63,488 nt of DNA from Gnetum montanum (Eukaryota > Streptophyta > Gnetopsida > Gnetales > Gnetaceae), in NCBI GenBank assembly GCA_015680685.1, contig MNCI01004046.1:211428-274915 (forward strand), in the 5' to 3' direction. The stretch's first letter is position 1. Each line of letters opens with the position of its first letter. The position numbers and the translations under genes are program-made. Positions 45,915 to 58,160 of the stretch are shown piece after piece. The notes below the pieces were generated by a model that was not told where the DNA came from, ran no database searches, and worked only from the letters and a program-made list of their open reading frames with translations.

Positions 45915-46089
45915 CAAAATGAAAATTTTTCCTCGATTCAAACAAAATGAGGAACAAGTTCTTTACAAAATATTGGAAAGGTATGGGATTATTAACTAAC
46001 TTAAACAACAAACAAAACAATAGACTCTTACATGCTATAGTGGTGTAGTACAAAAATGGAACACAATATTACAAGACAAAAACTAGGAA

Positions 46090-48801
46090 ACTCATGTAGT
46101 ATCTAGAGGCAATGGTTCCTCCATTGGATGCTTCCCTTTGTTGTTAGGCCTATGAAATTTTTAGTGATTAAGTAATGCCTACAAATTTTCTTCTTTCATC
46201 CTTGGGTCATGTATCATCCATGCTACTGACCCGATATGTGCTGGTGCTAGTATGTTGCAAGGACATGGTAGCCATGGAAACATTTAATAAGCCTTCATGT
46301 ACCAAGCTACAAAATACCATCATTCTTCCTCAAAGGCCCTAGCTTTCTCTCTTAATTTTTGATAAGCTGTTAATCTCCTAGCTAGGTTTGAGATGACATC
46401 CTTCTATCCTTGGTAGCTAGTTTTAACCACCTTCAATTTTGAGTTTGCCACATGTAGCTTCTGCAAAGCATCTTTCTGATTTGCAAACTCTTTTTCATAC
46501 AATGCATAAGTGGTCACTATCTACTTCTCTAACTTTTCTCAAGGTTGACCTATTGTTAACATGGCAAGGTTGGCATATTTGAGATTAGCTAATTCCATGT
46601 ATTCTTTCAAATCTTCAATCTACAAGTCTTTATTCTTTACTTCCACCTAGTGGACAAAGGCATAGCTATCCAAAATTAGCTACCGCTCAGGATTTTGTAT
46701 TGAAAATGATCTAATTTGACCTTTAGCCATCTAGATCTCTTTTTCATTTATTTTTTTATATATGCCTACTTGGTTGCAGAAGTGTTCCTTCAAATTTTCA
46801 TGCTTCTTGGCCTCATTCTACCACACACTAATTTCTATTGCTAATTTTTGTCAAATCGTGTGGACTTCCTCCACTAAGAGGATTTTATTTTCTTTGGCTA
46901 ATCTATTGATCTCCTAGTTAACCCTCACTAGTTGTTCTCTTAGCTGGTGGATTCTCTCCTCAAGGATGTCTGTTTGCTTTCTGATTGTGGTCAACCTTGA
47001 ATTCTCAGCGGCAAGTTATTTGTTTTCTTCTTGTGTAGCAATCAATGCCTTTTTGTAAGCATGGAACTATGCATCATTAGCAAAGGCATTCTAGACTGCT
47101 TTCTCTTTTTCTTATTTTGCAATGATGCTCTCCTTAGTCAACTTGAACAATAGCTCCATCTTGAGTTGTTCTAGTTGGTCAGGCACAACAAATTGGGCAA
47201 GGTCTCGTTGTTCAACTCTTAGAGTAGCAAGCTCTTATTGTAATCTTTGCACTTCTACTTCTACATGTTCTACCTTGACTTCAGCCATGACCAACTATCC
47301 TTTAGTGGTAATGAGATCTAACTATGCTGCAGTGACATCACTAAGGATGTCAAACAAAGTAGTCATCACTTGTCCCATCTGCAATAGTTGATCCAAAACA
47401 TCCTCATGCACCATAGGAGTCATTGAAGTCTTAGCTAGCATTTGTGCATCTCTAGTCCTAATAAGATCTACTGGAGACACAACATGCACATTGAATGATT
47501 CTTTAATATGATCCATGATCACTTCTACTACACCTACCACATCCTAATGTTGCATTACCACAATTGTGGCACCTTCTCTAGTTTCAAGTGTTACCTAAAA
47601 GGATGGGGCATTTCCAAAGATTTTCCTAGACCACTAGGATCCTCCTCTTAATCATAATGAGATCTCCCCCCTTGTTGGATTGGCTGAAACAATGGTTTGT
47701 ATAGAATCATCAATTACTCTAAAGAGATTAGACTCATCTCTGCTTCCTCAATTGACAACTTTAGCAATTTTCTAGAGATGGCTCATTGTGGACCTGTAAT
47801 CGTGTGGTAGTGGTGGTGGATCTTGCATTCTCAAATACTATTTAGGCTCACATTGTACTTTTTCTTCTGGCTCTGCTTCCTTCTCTAGTTCTTGCTCTTC
47901 ACCTAAATATTTTCTTGGTGCCATAGGTTTGAGGAGTTTGGTGAAGGAGGCATTTTGAGCCGTCTTGGGGATATCATTCATATATACTAGGATTCCAACA
48001 CATTTTCATAGCTTCCTAATTAGGAAAGGGAATGGGAGCATTGGCTTCCCTACCTTTTTCTCTTCAAACCACCATTGAATTTCAGTGAAGTAGAAATGGG
48101 GAAGATTGGCCACATATTTTTCCATTAAGATAGCACTTCCCCTAGCTGCATATGTTGAAATTTATTTGAGCCCTTTGGTGGAAAATAGATGGTATGTACT
48201 GATCTTAAAATGTGTCCTCTTCTCCAAAGTTATTTCATTATGTGTTTTATCTTCTTTGTCATACACGCGTTTCAGCCACAATTTTTTGGTTTCAAGGTCA
48301 AATCTAGTGGACAGTTGAGCTACCTTAGCCCCTTCATTTGAAAAATTTAGAGCTATTGCAATTACCACAAATGTTGATAGTGGTACCCTCATCTTTTTTA
48401 TGCTAGAATTAATAAGTCTCACCAAGGTACCACTCACCACTATTTGAAAGAATGGGCCACAGAGGTAATGCCTTAAGTTGTGTTCAAATTGCTTCTGGGG
48501 AAGATTCCATAAATAGTCCAAAGTTAATCTCCACTATGACCATGGTCAATGTAGAATTTTTTTAAATGGCTACAAGGTAATCATGGGGCAATGTGATACA
48601 TTGTCCCTGCAGGGGAGTTGTCATTTCTGTGGCCTCTCCTTGAATTGACTATCCAGTAGCAAGAGCCTCTTGATGAATGCTAAATGATTGGGCTTCCTAC
48701 TCCCTGTGTTTTGGACATTTGCCTTGTCAGCCTTGGCCACCTCGTGGATGCTTAGTTGCTCTTTGCAAAGGTTCTCCTTACACACCTCTTTTTGGGGCCA
48801 T
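46090..48801 (-). pseudogene. Accessory ORF of element F (long coiled-coil protein)
   Basis: ATG at 48801 follows a splice-acceptor-like TGATTATAG. The start MAPKRG is basic, then SFSIHQEA. The globular domain, open at 48521-48162, has LSTFVVIAIALNFSNEGAKV and YFKISTYHLF-type words matching E. It is followed by GKPMLPFPFLIRKL near 48030. From about 47540 to 46300 the frame is dominated by Glu/Lys/Gln/Leu with heptad-like periodicity (for example AENSRLTTIRKQTDILEERI), a long coiled coil. The total of about 900 codons is interrupted by some 25 stops, mostly TAG at Gln positions. E's copy has the same order of segments. No enzyme motif is visible. A structural or RNA/DNA-binding role is a guess. 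Confidence 0.75.
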
Positions 48802-50740
48802 CTATAATCAAGCAAAGATCAAATGTTGCTAAGGTTGTATTCTTTATCGTTAATCAGTTTATACCTTACTTGCTACCTTAGTTCATTAACTTCTTAGTTC
48901 ATATGACTGCAAAGTTAGAAAAAATTTAAAGAAAAATCCCCAAAAAGTGTCTATCTCCTTGTACAAACTTACACAATTAATTTCTTCTCTTTTTTTATGT
49001 GTGGCTTATTATGATGGTTGTGGTCCCTTAGGTGGAAAAATTAAGGTTTTTGGCATTAATATGATTGATTATTCATGATAGTGCCTAAATTTTTTAACAC
49101 TCTTACCCCTATAATACCTTCTTGGTGATAGCAAATTATCAAAAATTGGAATAATTTTTCCACATAAGCACCCCCCATGACTAACTTGAACACTCTAGGT
49201 TCAAATAGGTTCAAATGGCACAAAAATCAATGTAGTAGGGAGCTAAATATCACAAGTGGAAATTGGGTGCATAGAGCTCTAAGTTGCAAGAGAAAATTTG
49301 AACAACTCCCCTATTAGCAAATGATGAAAATGATGTTTGGGCACTATAGGGGTCATATATATATAGGTTTGAGTGACTTGACATCTAGTATCTGACATCG
49401 CATCTTACCTGACGTTAGGTAGTCAATGTTGGGGTTCATGAATAAGCACAAAATTAGGTAGCTGAGTAGGAAAATTGAAGCTCTATAATTTTTTGAAAGA
49501 TTTGATGTTAGGTTCATAGTTCTGGGTAAGTGGAAAATCAGTTTAAGGAACCAAAAATGTAAGAAGGGGGAGTCGTTAATGTGAAAAGCTTTGGAAGAGA
49601 AAAAAGGATGTTAAATTGATGTTGTGGAATAGATCAATTATAGGATAAGAAAAATGAAAAAATATAACAATTGAGTGCTTGGAAGGTGAAGAATTATGTG
49701 CTTGTGTCAAGAAAGTATAAGTCACAAAAGTTACACAAATGGATCCTCCCCAAAGTAGGCTCTAACCTATGATGCCCTTGTGTAACCACACCTAAAAATG
49801 TCCATAGGCACAAAATGGGTTGAATGTAATGAATACCTATGAAACAAAACACACATGTTAAAACCACTAATTTGAGATAATAACTCTATGTTATACAAAA
49901 CCATAAGTTATGATCACCTAGACAACAAGATGAGATGAATTATAGAAAGGATTGCAGAAATTGGGACATGAGGTGTCTTACCATGGTCACAATGAAACCT
50001 TGTGTGATATTAATGGTTAAATAATCATGAGTCCTTCTTTTCAAGATTCAAACCAAATCCACCCCACATTACAGTGACATCACATCATTTCATCATGCCA
50101 GTGGACAACCATAAGACTATCATAGTTGTGAGGAGTAACACCACTTGTCGCTTTGTCCAAGGGAGGAGCTTTATTATGGCACATGTTTTTTTTTCCTTTT
50201 TTTTTTTGGATTTCTAAGAAGCTTCCAACCTTCAGGCACGGATACATGTTTTTCCAATGGGACTTGCAAAAGTTTATTCAATGTCATTTTAGGTTACTCT
50301 TACTTCCATTTTTCATTAGATCTACAAGGATATGGTTACAACCTCAACAACATGATAGAACATATAGAAGTAGCCAAAGAGAATCCACAAATTTCATTAA
50401 TGTCACACCCCTTACATTCCATCTTGGTTCTACACTCTTCTGTTTGGACACAATGATTATGAAGTTATTTTTAGTCTCATGGTGAAAAAGGAAGTCATTA
50501 TGACCAAAGCAAGAACCTCTTATTAATGGAATGGGTGGATGGATGTCATGGTCTCAATGTCCAAATAATTAGTCCCTTATGACTTAACAACATAGAGAAA
50601 ACCTCCCCTCAATGGGCAACATGATTGTTTATTCACAAGCGAGATTACACAACAAAGAAAATGAAAACAACAACTAATAAAATTGGAAGAAATAGAAAAA
50701 TGATAAAAAATTATGAAATAAAAAGAAGAAAAGAACTTAA
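48802..50740 (-). other. Conserved non-coding spacer of element F
   Basis: Read in element sense: a block at 50620-49727 shared with D and E, the stem-loop at 49785-49731, GATGTCAGATACTAG-like words at 49440-49381 and an inverted TATA-like TATATATATA at 49355-49365. The branch-site-like CTTAGCAAC and acceptor follow, close to 48801. The open frames at 50145-50485 lie within the shared block but on the opposite strand and are not preserved in D or E. Confidence 0.55.
49731..49785 (-). other. Conserved stem-loop in the spacer (element F)
   Basis: TTACACAA at 49731-49738 pairs with TTGTGTAA at 49778-49785. The loop keeps the inverse of GGTTAGAGCCTACTTTGGGG. Confidence 0.55.
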
Positions 50741-53253
50741 GAATCCTAAATAATAAAATAGGGGATGACCCCACAACTAAATATTTATCCTTGATAAGGA
50801 TTAATAAGTGAATAAATAGGATCCATGCATGTATGAAACATTGGTAACCGTTCATGCCCTAGCCACTGGGTGTCTATTGGTGGTGTGGTGGTTGGATAGG
50901 AAAATTGTTGGTTACACACTTGATTGTTAATGTATGGTGGATCAAGATATGAGGTTTGTTAACTTTATGGATGTTTGGCCCACAATTGCATCCTTGATCA
51001 TGATACGGTATGCTTGGATTGATTTTTCTCCCCACATTGTTAGATTCATTATTTGGGTTTGATATTGGAGTAATGATGGATGATGATTTTTGTGTAAGAT
51101 TAGAGGACATTTAATGTGAAAAGGCAAGTGGTACACTAGATTGACATTATGCTGGGTTGGACGATGTGGTGGGTCCATGCATGGTTTACTTTGGCTTACA
51201 ACCTTTCCTCCAAAAGGAATGTTTCCTACATTTCGGTTGAGACCCACAAGCATCAGCATGTTCATGCACATTTGCAGCATAAGTGGTATTCATTTGTTAA
51301 TATTGTGGTGTTGAACCTTCCTATGTTGTTGGTGGTGACATATAATGAGGTGGAATATGAGAATATTGAGGGTAGGATGAATGGTAAGATGCATGAGGTG
51401 GTCATCCCTTAGGGGATGTCATGGTTTAATGGTACTTGAGAGAGTGGTAGTAGCAATTTGAAGTAGAGGATGTAGAACTAGTTGGAGAAACAAGGTGTTG
51501 AACATAATATCTATGCGATTTTGGTGGATAGGGCTAATTTGGTGGTGGCCTCGCCCATGACTGTGGTTGTTGCTACTACAATTGATGACCATGTTAAGGC
51601 TAGTAATAATTCCCCTTAGGATGGTACTATTAGTTGTGGAACTATCTATAATTACCTTATGGGAGAGGAAATCTCCCAGGCATCTGCTTTTGCACAAACT
51701 TCAAATTTAAGGCACCTACCCAATACTCCTATAGATGTAACAAGACTAGGCAATGGCCCTTTGGATGGTCATATATGCAAATTTCACATCCATTATCTTC
51801 ATCTGTGGTTGAGTTTATAGCCTCACTTTTGTCAACCACTTTTCTTTTTTGTCCAAAAGTGTTCCTGGTTGTTTCCTGGTTCTATATCCTTTGTTGATTG
51901 TGATCGCCTACGTTATTTTGCATGATCTTCTCCTCAACTGTCTCAATGAGAGTTGTAACATTTTTATATATCCATTTGGACATCCTATTAAACTTTGCTT
52001 CAAGTTCATCAATAAACTTCTGTATTGGCAAGGTTTATTGCAAAATCATCCTATCGAGAGTGGTTTCATTCTTCTTATGATAGATCTAGACCTCCTTCTA
52101 TTGAAGAGTTACATCCCATTGATATTTCTCAACATTCTTCCATTTGCATATCTCTCCTTCTTCTTTTTCCATGCACTCTATTATCTCTCAGATCTGATGG
52201 GCCTGGAGGTCATATAATTTCCCTAGGACATACATCCCAAGGATCTCCCTTGTTTCATTATGAAGCTCATCTATGATATGGAAAAGTTGCCTCTCCTCAG
52301 AAATACCATGGCTTGGGAATCTATTTAGTAAGCCATAATATCTATTTAAGCCCATGTCCAACGGTTCATGTTGTTCTTGCTTCCACTCTTGGATTCATCT
52401 CCTTAGGTTGGACACCCTTGCATAGGTTTGATATTTCTCATTGAAAAGTTCCAGCATTGTGGACCATCGTCAAATTGAATTTAGTCTCAATGATCTATAC
52501 CACACTTTAGCTTTATTGATTAGTATCCTAGGAAAGAGTTTAAGCTTTTTCCACCCACCTTCAATGTTGTAAAAAGCACAGGCATCATGGAAGGCTTCTA
52601 AATGATGTTGTGGATCTGAATCATAGCCTCCTACAAATCTAGGAATATTATCCATATCAAGATTGGGTAGACAATTATTTTTGCAATGCTTGCAAGGTAT
52701 CTTAATGGACCTCTATGATATTCATTAGGATCTTAGTGGCCAACAAGGGTTCATCATCATCAAACAAGTTGTGAGGAAAATTTATATCTCTATTCATTTG
52801 ATTGTGATGATGCTATCTATGTTCATGGTGATGTCTTTGACTTTTCCCATGGATTTCAATTTAGTTTTTAGTTTGACCCTTTAGTAGAGCCTTATCTCCA
52901 TACCTACATTCATCTTCATCAGAACTAGATGTTAAAGGGGAAGAGAAAGATGAGGAACTGGCAGGATTGCCATAGTTGCTATGGTGTTCTTCAAGATCCT
53001 TTGATTTATCATTTCTAGGTTTTGAGGAGGTCTTAGACATTGAGGCCTCCCCTAGTTTAGGACTTACATCATCTTCTCCAAGATTGTCTACCTTAGGTGA
53101 ATGTAGTCTTTGAGTGTTGTCAGGGTCATCATTATCATAATAAATCCCTACATAAGTTTGGTCACTCCAATTTTCCTCACTATATGTCTCATTAATTCTC
53201 CAATGAATGTGTTTGCTATATAGTGCATTGTCACTTCCATGTGAGAGAGACAT
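50741..53253 (-). pseudogene. Athila-like gag pseudogene of element F
   Basis: It starts at ATG 53253 (MSLSHGSDN), with an acidic/Ser-rich N-terminus open to 52861. The gag core (PRFVGGYDSDPQHHLEAFHD, WYRSLRLNSI) is near 52655-52470. The reduced knuckle segment (YDHPKGHC) is near 51780-51740. The Pro/His/Tyr/Gln-rich tail (PPHASYHSSYPQYSHIPPHY near 51410-51330) matches D and ends GHPLFY near 50750. Several frameshifts and stops are present. No protease follows. Confidence 0.82.
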
Positions 53254-53344
53254 TGTTGTTAGTTTATGGTGTGTGTGAGTTAATATTTTCTGAAAGATAT
53301 ATTGTTAATACCATCATAGTTATCATGTGTGATATAACTAATCT

Positions 53345-53378
53345 AGATTACTAGCACCATCCCTGGCAATGGTGCTAA
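53345..53378 (-). promoter_or_regulatory. Primer-binding site of element F
   Basis: In element sense TTAGCACCATTGCCAGGGAT follows the LTR directly. It is the same tRNA-Asp-like site as in D, with C/G-to-T/A changes. Confidence 0.6.
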
Positions 53379-54229
53379 TGATGAGCAACGAGGTACCCCT
53401 ATGCTTAACCATATGAATCATAAGCATTCATGCATGATCTAGTCAAATTTCATGGATGGAACTAGTTGTGGTATCTAGATCGTTATGCTCTAATTGTAGT
53501 TTGCTATCTTCCCACTTGGACTAGTGGTAGCTTTGTCACATATGCTTTAGTCCATAGTGGAACATATGATCTTGTCTATTTCTACCTTGCTCCTATTGAT
53601 GATAAAGAGGTAAATTAATTAAGCTAATGAACAATGGAAAACAAGATCTAAACTAGCCTATGTGTGATGAGTATCCACTCTTAATCATCTGCATACATCT
53701 TGGGCTTTGTGAGACTACTTCTAGAATTGCCAAGCATGTCACTGGGTGTGCCAAACAATATAGTGCTGGATTACCAAGTACTTACACTTAAATGCTTGTG
53801 ATTAAGGCATACACATTCTACTTAATGAAAAGAATAGTAATTAGAAATAAATGGAAATTTTAACTAAAAGAAATAGTAAATAATTAACAATTAAAAGAAA
53901 CAATAATCTAAGTGGATGTTGCAATGATGGGAGTAATCTCGATCTTTATTTCCAGTTGTGTAATGTGTCCATGTACATCACATTTGAACAAAGGTGTTGT
54001 ATGATTACAAACATCACATTGCAAGCATGGATTGGGAATAACAAAACTCTAAGAAAGATTATAAAAAATTGACAACCAAAAGTACATTCCCCTATTTCCC
54101 TTAAACCATGCACTGAAGTGCTATATTTATAAGTTGGCCCAAAGGAGACGATGTCAAATATCCAAGATCATTTCCTAGCTTCAACATCAGGTATCCAATA
54201 TTGGGGCCTGAAAAATTCATGACTCATCA
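53379..54229 (-). repeat. 5' LTR of element F
   Basis: It is 851 bp, from + strand TGATGAGCAACGAGG to ATGACTCATCA. It aligns with 45025-45903 throughout. An inverted TATA region (ATATTTATAAG) is near 54124-54134. Confidence 0.88.
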
Positions 54230-54281
54230 ATAGGGATTAACAATCATGTTACTAGTATTAATTAATGATTATGTTAATTGG

Positions 54282-55445
54282 TAATTGTTGTTGGTAAAGA
54301 CCGAGAACTTATAAGGGGGGTTGAATAAGTTCCCTAATTCAAATAGCTAAGACAACCAAGACTGTCAACAAATTTATGTTGTTCCCCAACTTGGATACAT
54401 CCACACTCAAAGGGTAGAATCCTAACACACCTCTAGACTTTGTTCCCTCAAAAAGTGGTTTAAAGGACACCACAACATTTATAATGTTTGAGCTTTACTC
54501 AAAGTGTTTTGTCCCTACAAATACACTCAACTCCACAAGATCCCAACAAGCTCAAAATGTGGTTTCAAGGATCTCGCAACCTTTACAAAGATGTAAGCTC
54601 TACTTAGAGTATTTTCACATTCGAAATACACTCAATCCTTTAAGTTTCCAACAAGCTTACAAGATGCCTTCTTTCAAGAAGCACATCAATCCTGCAAGGC
54701 TACAAAGAGAGAAAAAGAATCAAGAAGAGAATGTAACTAACTTTACAAATTCCTTGCAATTAGGCACATATACAACAATTCACAATAATTCATAAATGTT
54801 GGAACCAATGAGGAAAAAATCCAATAGACAATGATAGATATATCAATGAACAGTACTTGCACAGTGCATGTATATTTCCCAAGAATTCCACCTTGTTTTA
54901 TAGCCTTTTACTTTTTAAATCCTTCTTGAGATTCATGCAAAGGCTAGGAAATGGCTAGTAAGGATGTCCCATTCATGCTTGGGATGTCTATCTATAAATA
55001 GCCTTTATTCAAGTGGGACATCTTGGGATGTCCCAATTAAGACATCGCAACATCAATTAGGATGTCTATTGCTTATTTGGGACGTTTGACTTGCAATTAC
55101 ACTTTGAACTCTGGGATATTCTTCTAACATTTGGGATGTCTCAGTAAATCTTGGAACACCTTCTTTTGGCTTGTAGACTTTTTTTTCTAATTGAAACTTT
55201 GTGTCATCTCAAATTAGCATGGCATCTCTCTTTTTATTATTCTAACACTCATTTTGTCATCCCAGCTTTCATCTTAACAACTTAGTCTTGTTCTGGAAAC
55301 TCAACTTTCATTATCCTAATCTCATCTTGTTACTTTGAAGCCCATGATTATGCTCTTTTCATGTTCTTCCTTAGTCCTTCAAGACCATAAGGACATTTTC
55401 CACATTCTTCATTTTATAAGGTTTTGACATACCAAAAGGTCAATA
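54282..55445 (-). repeat. 3' LTR of element G
   Basis: About 1.16 kb, colinear with 59760-60902, including the blocks ACTTGGATACATCCACACT at 54380-54400 and TTTTGACATACCAAAAGGTC near the end. Confidence 0.88.
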
Positions 55446-55461
55446 ATCTCCCCCTTTTTGA
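55446..55461 (-). promoter_or_regulatory. Polypurine tract of element G
   Basis: On + it reads ATCTCCCCCTTTTTGATG. In element sense CATCAAAAAGGGGGAGAT is a well-known copia polypurine signature directly before the 3' LTR. Confidence 0.75.
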
Positions 55462-56235
55462 TGATGTTCAAAACTTAAGAAAATAGGTTAGCACATTCTA
55501 TAATATCATATTACTAAGTAATCAAAGGAACAATTGTATATATATTTATTAATATCCTTCGGCAGTAAGAAAGATGAAGGAAAATAGGATAAAGCATTAA
55601 ACAAGAACATATGCATTAACTCAAATCACAAGATAGCAACATAAGAGAATGGTAACATCACTATCCACATATTTCCATCTAAACATAATAAAAGCATAAA
55701 TCATATATTTCTATATACACATCGCAACTTGTCCCCAAAGTATACCACAAAAAGTACCCATAGCATAGTAAGACAATGTGATCATATACAACTGTCAACA
55801 AGTATATCTCCACATCTAGCTACAAAAACTCTTTTCCTTTTTATACATCACCCAAAAGGAGGAAAACATGAGAATCCACTAACCACTAATATCTATATCA
55901 ACATCCTCATTGGATCTAGAATTTGCATAAGTGGATCAGTAAGTCTCATCCTCATCATCATTGCTATTGGTACTTGGGCTAGAGATCGACTACTGATCAT
56001 TAGAAGAAGAATATATTGTGATAGAAGCTTGTCAAGGATGAAGCTTCACCCAAAATCATGATGATGAAGGGGGATCAGGTGGAGCCTATTGAAAAGATGA
56101 GGAAGCATCCTTCCTTTGGTAAGTTTTTCGGGTTGCATGCTCCCAATGAGCTATGGCACCAAAAATGTTCTTCATACCCTCTACTCAAAATTTTGTGAAA
56201 CATCCTTTTGTACAAAGGTACTTAGTCTAGGCTAC
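55462..56235 (-). other. Untranslated region of element G
   Basis: A/T-rich sequence with no recognisable conserved frame. An open reading at 55729-56061 on + has no support. Confidence 0.4.
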
Positions 56236-57600
56236 TAAGGATTAAGAATATACTCCCCCTAGACATGTGAAGGTAGGGCATCAAGATCATTACAATCTAA
56301 TGCATTTCTTGAATCATATCCTCGAGATGGCCTAGTTGTTGTGGAGTCTCTAGTTGAAGCTAGACTGTCCTCATCAATATTTGATACAAGAGGAATGGTA
56401 ATCTCATCAAACTGCTGGCCATCTAGAGAAAGTGGAAGTCCTACTACATCCATTCTCTTATGTAAGTAACAGAGATTTTGACTAATCATCCCTTAAGGTT
56501 TTGCCAAAGTATTTCAATGCCTTCTTTAATACTAACTTAACTTATGCACCTATATACTTTTATCTTCTAAGTTGATGAGAGGCCCTAAGTGGAGTTTTTG
56601 CCTACTTCCTTCTTGCCTTCTAGGGTAAAAAAGTTGGGACTTCAGAATCTGCAAGTATGGTGCTCCTCTTCCCTGAAGACTCTACAAGACTTCTCTTCCT
56701 ATTTAGAAGAAGAAGATCAAGAATAGGGACACCTAGCTATTGAATCAATAATCTAATAAGAAGAGGATGTCCATAAATCCTCTCTCTAGTAAATAAACCC
56801 AGTGTGTCCCTATAAAGAATGTGCCCCAAATCTAATGGCTGTCGAGTTAGAAGATAATAGAGCATAAAGTCTTGTGTGAGAAATAGATAATTATAGATTT
56901 TTCCTTTTATAATAATGTTATGTAAGGTAATAAGTAAGAGGGTGGAAGCATCTTGGGATATTTGACATCTATAAACTTTTCTACTTCTAAGAGATAATGA
57001 ATTTCCAAAAATGGTGTCACAAAATTCATCATGAGAAATTGGAATTACACCATTAGTGAAGATATCACTCATGAAATGTATATTAACCCCATGCACTTTT
57101 GAGTTGGAAATCCCAAGAATAGAATTTACTACTTGGGATGACACTTTAATTATAATTTCCCCAACAACAAAAGTAAAAGCCCCAACAGCAGCATTAGTAA
57201 TAGAAGTATTACAATATAGTTCTCTAATCAATATCTCAAGTACACAATAAGTCATTGAAATCATAGTATCCTAACTAATAGCTTGGAAGAATGTCATTAA
57301 TTCCATTTGATGACACTACTAAAAATTGAGATTTCTTTTGGAGACAAGGGACATAGAATGAATTACCTCAATGCTAAGCATCTGTAGAATGAAATTGAGG
57401 CTAATAAGTATGTCTTGCTTGTTAAATCTCCCTTTGTACTTTTCCATTTGCGAGGAGGTACTCTTAAAGTACCAATCTTCTTGTGTGTCATAAACTTGAG
57501 TAAGGATTTCAAGAAATGGATTAGAAAAGTAGCTAGGAGGAAGCCCTTTTCATCTATGCTAGGACATCCAAGGTTTGAGGGGATGAAATGAGAAAAAGAA
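56236..57600 (-). pseudogene. Accessory ORF of element G
   Basis: In element sense the frame runs from about 57600. The best open part, 57264-56737 (175 codons), reads FTFVVGEIIIKVSSQVVNSI and then LGISNSKVHGVNIH. This resembles GTIVNIGGVLVSYSIKVIAE and ALNIPNEGVQIAH in E. Further on, a GHPLLIRLLIQ-LGVPI segment resembles GKPILPISYLIKKLC in E and GKPMLPFPFLIRKL in F. An acidic/Ser-Thr segment (56489-56259) ends near 56240. No long coiled coil is seen. It sits where copia pol would be expected to end. The domain appears to be the same one as in the Athila-like elements. Function is unknown. Confidence 0.6.
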
Positions 57601-58160
57601 TAAATATTTGGTTTATATAGTCATGGGTATTAAGGATTTTTCTTGCAAATTGGGATGTCCCAACTACAAGTGGGATGCCTCACCCATGAAGGACATATTA
57701 TCAATGGGACATCCCATGTGAGATGTCTCACAAAAAGGTGGGATGTCCCAACATAAAGTTGGTTCTATTCAAGCATGATTTGATAAGAATGATGATTATA
57801 GGATAAGCTACCAAGGATAACATTAATTAAAAAACTAAGCTAAAAATGCAAGTTAAGAAAATTTCTTAAAAATACTTACCTATACTTACCTTACTTACTA
57901 TTGAGAGGGTGTGGTGATCATGTAGATTTAAAGTGAGATTCTCTCCTCAAAGTCCCTCCTTTTTGATTAGTACAAATCTCTCATATCCTATATTTCTGAT
58001 CTTCCTTTGTAAATTTCTTTACTATTTGATTCATAGAATGAGTATATGTTCTTTCGTCCTCCTTCTTCTATTTGATTCCTCATACTTTTCTAACCTACAA
58101 GGTATTCTTTTTAAGCACCTTTGGATAAGACCAAGGAGTCATATTATATGATCAAGTATT
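57601..58160 (-). other. Unassigned stretch between gag and accessory ORF of element G
   Basis: No frame or motif is convincing. If pol was deleted from an autonomous ancestor, the deletion point lies here. Confidence 0.35.

Larger units (their letters stand above)
45020..54234 (-). mobile_element. Element F: Athila-like element without pol, inserted in E
   Basis: The body is 45025-54229 on the minus strand. The flanking 5-mers are ATAGA (45020-45024) and ATAGG (54230-54234), a duplication with one change. Order in element sense: 5' LTR, primer site, gag, conserved spacer with stem-loop, accessory ORF with long coiled coil, polypurine tract, 3' LTR. No RT, RNase H, integrase or protease motif is visible in 7.5 kb of interior. 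Confidence 0.85.

Noticed and set aside
42910-48801. Accessory ORF as an envelope gene
   Set aside because: No signal peptide or membrane segment is visible, and the tail is a cytosolic-type coiled coil, so env is not supported despite the env-like position.
50145-50485. Two overlapping + strand frames of 103 and 110 codons
   Set aside because: They are antisense to F's conserved spacer and are not open in D or E.
55729-56061. 110-codon + frame in element G
   Set aside because: It is opposite to the element's coding direction, with no family resemblance or context.
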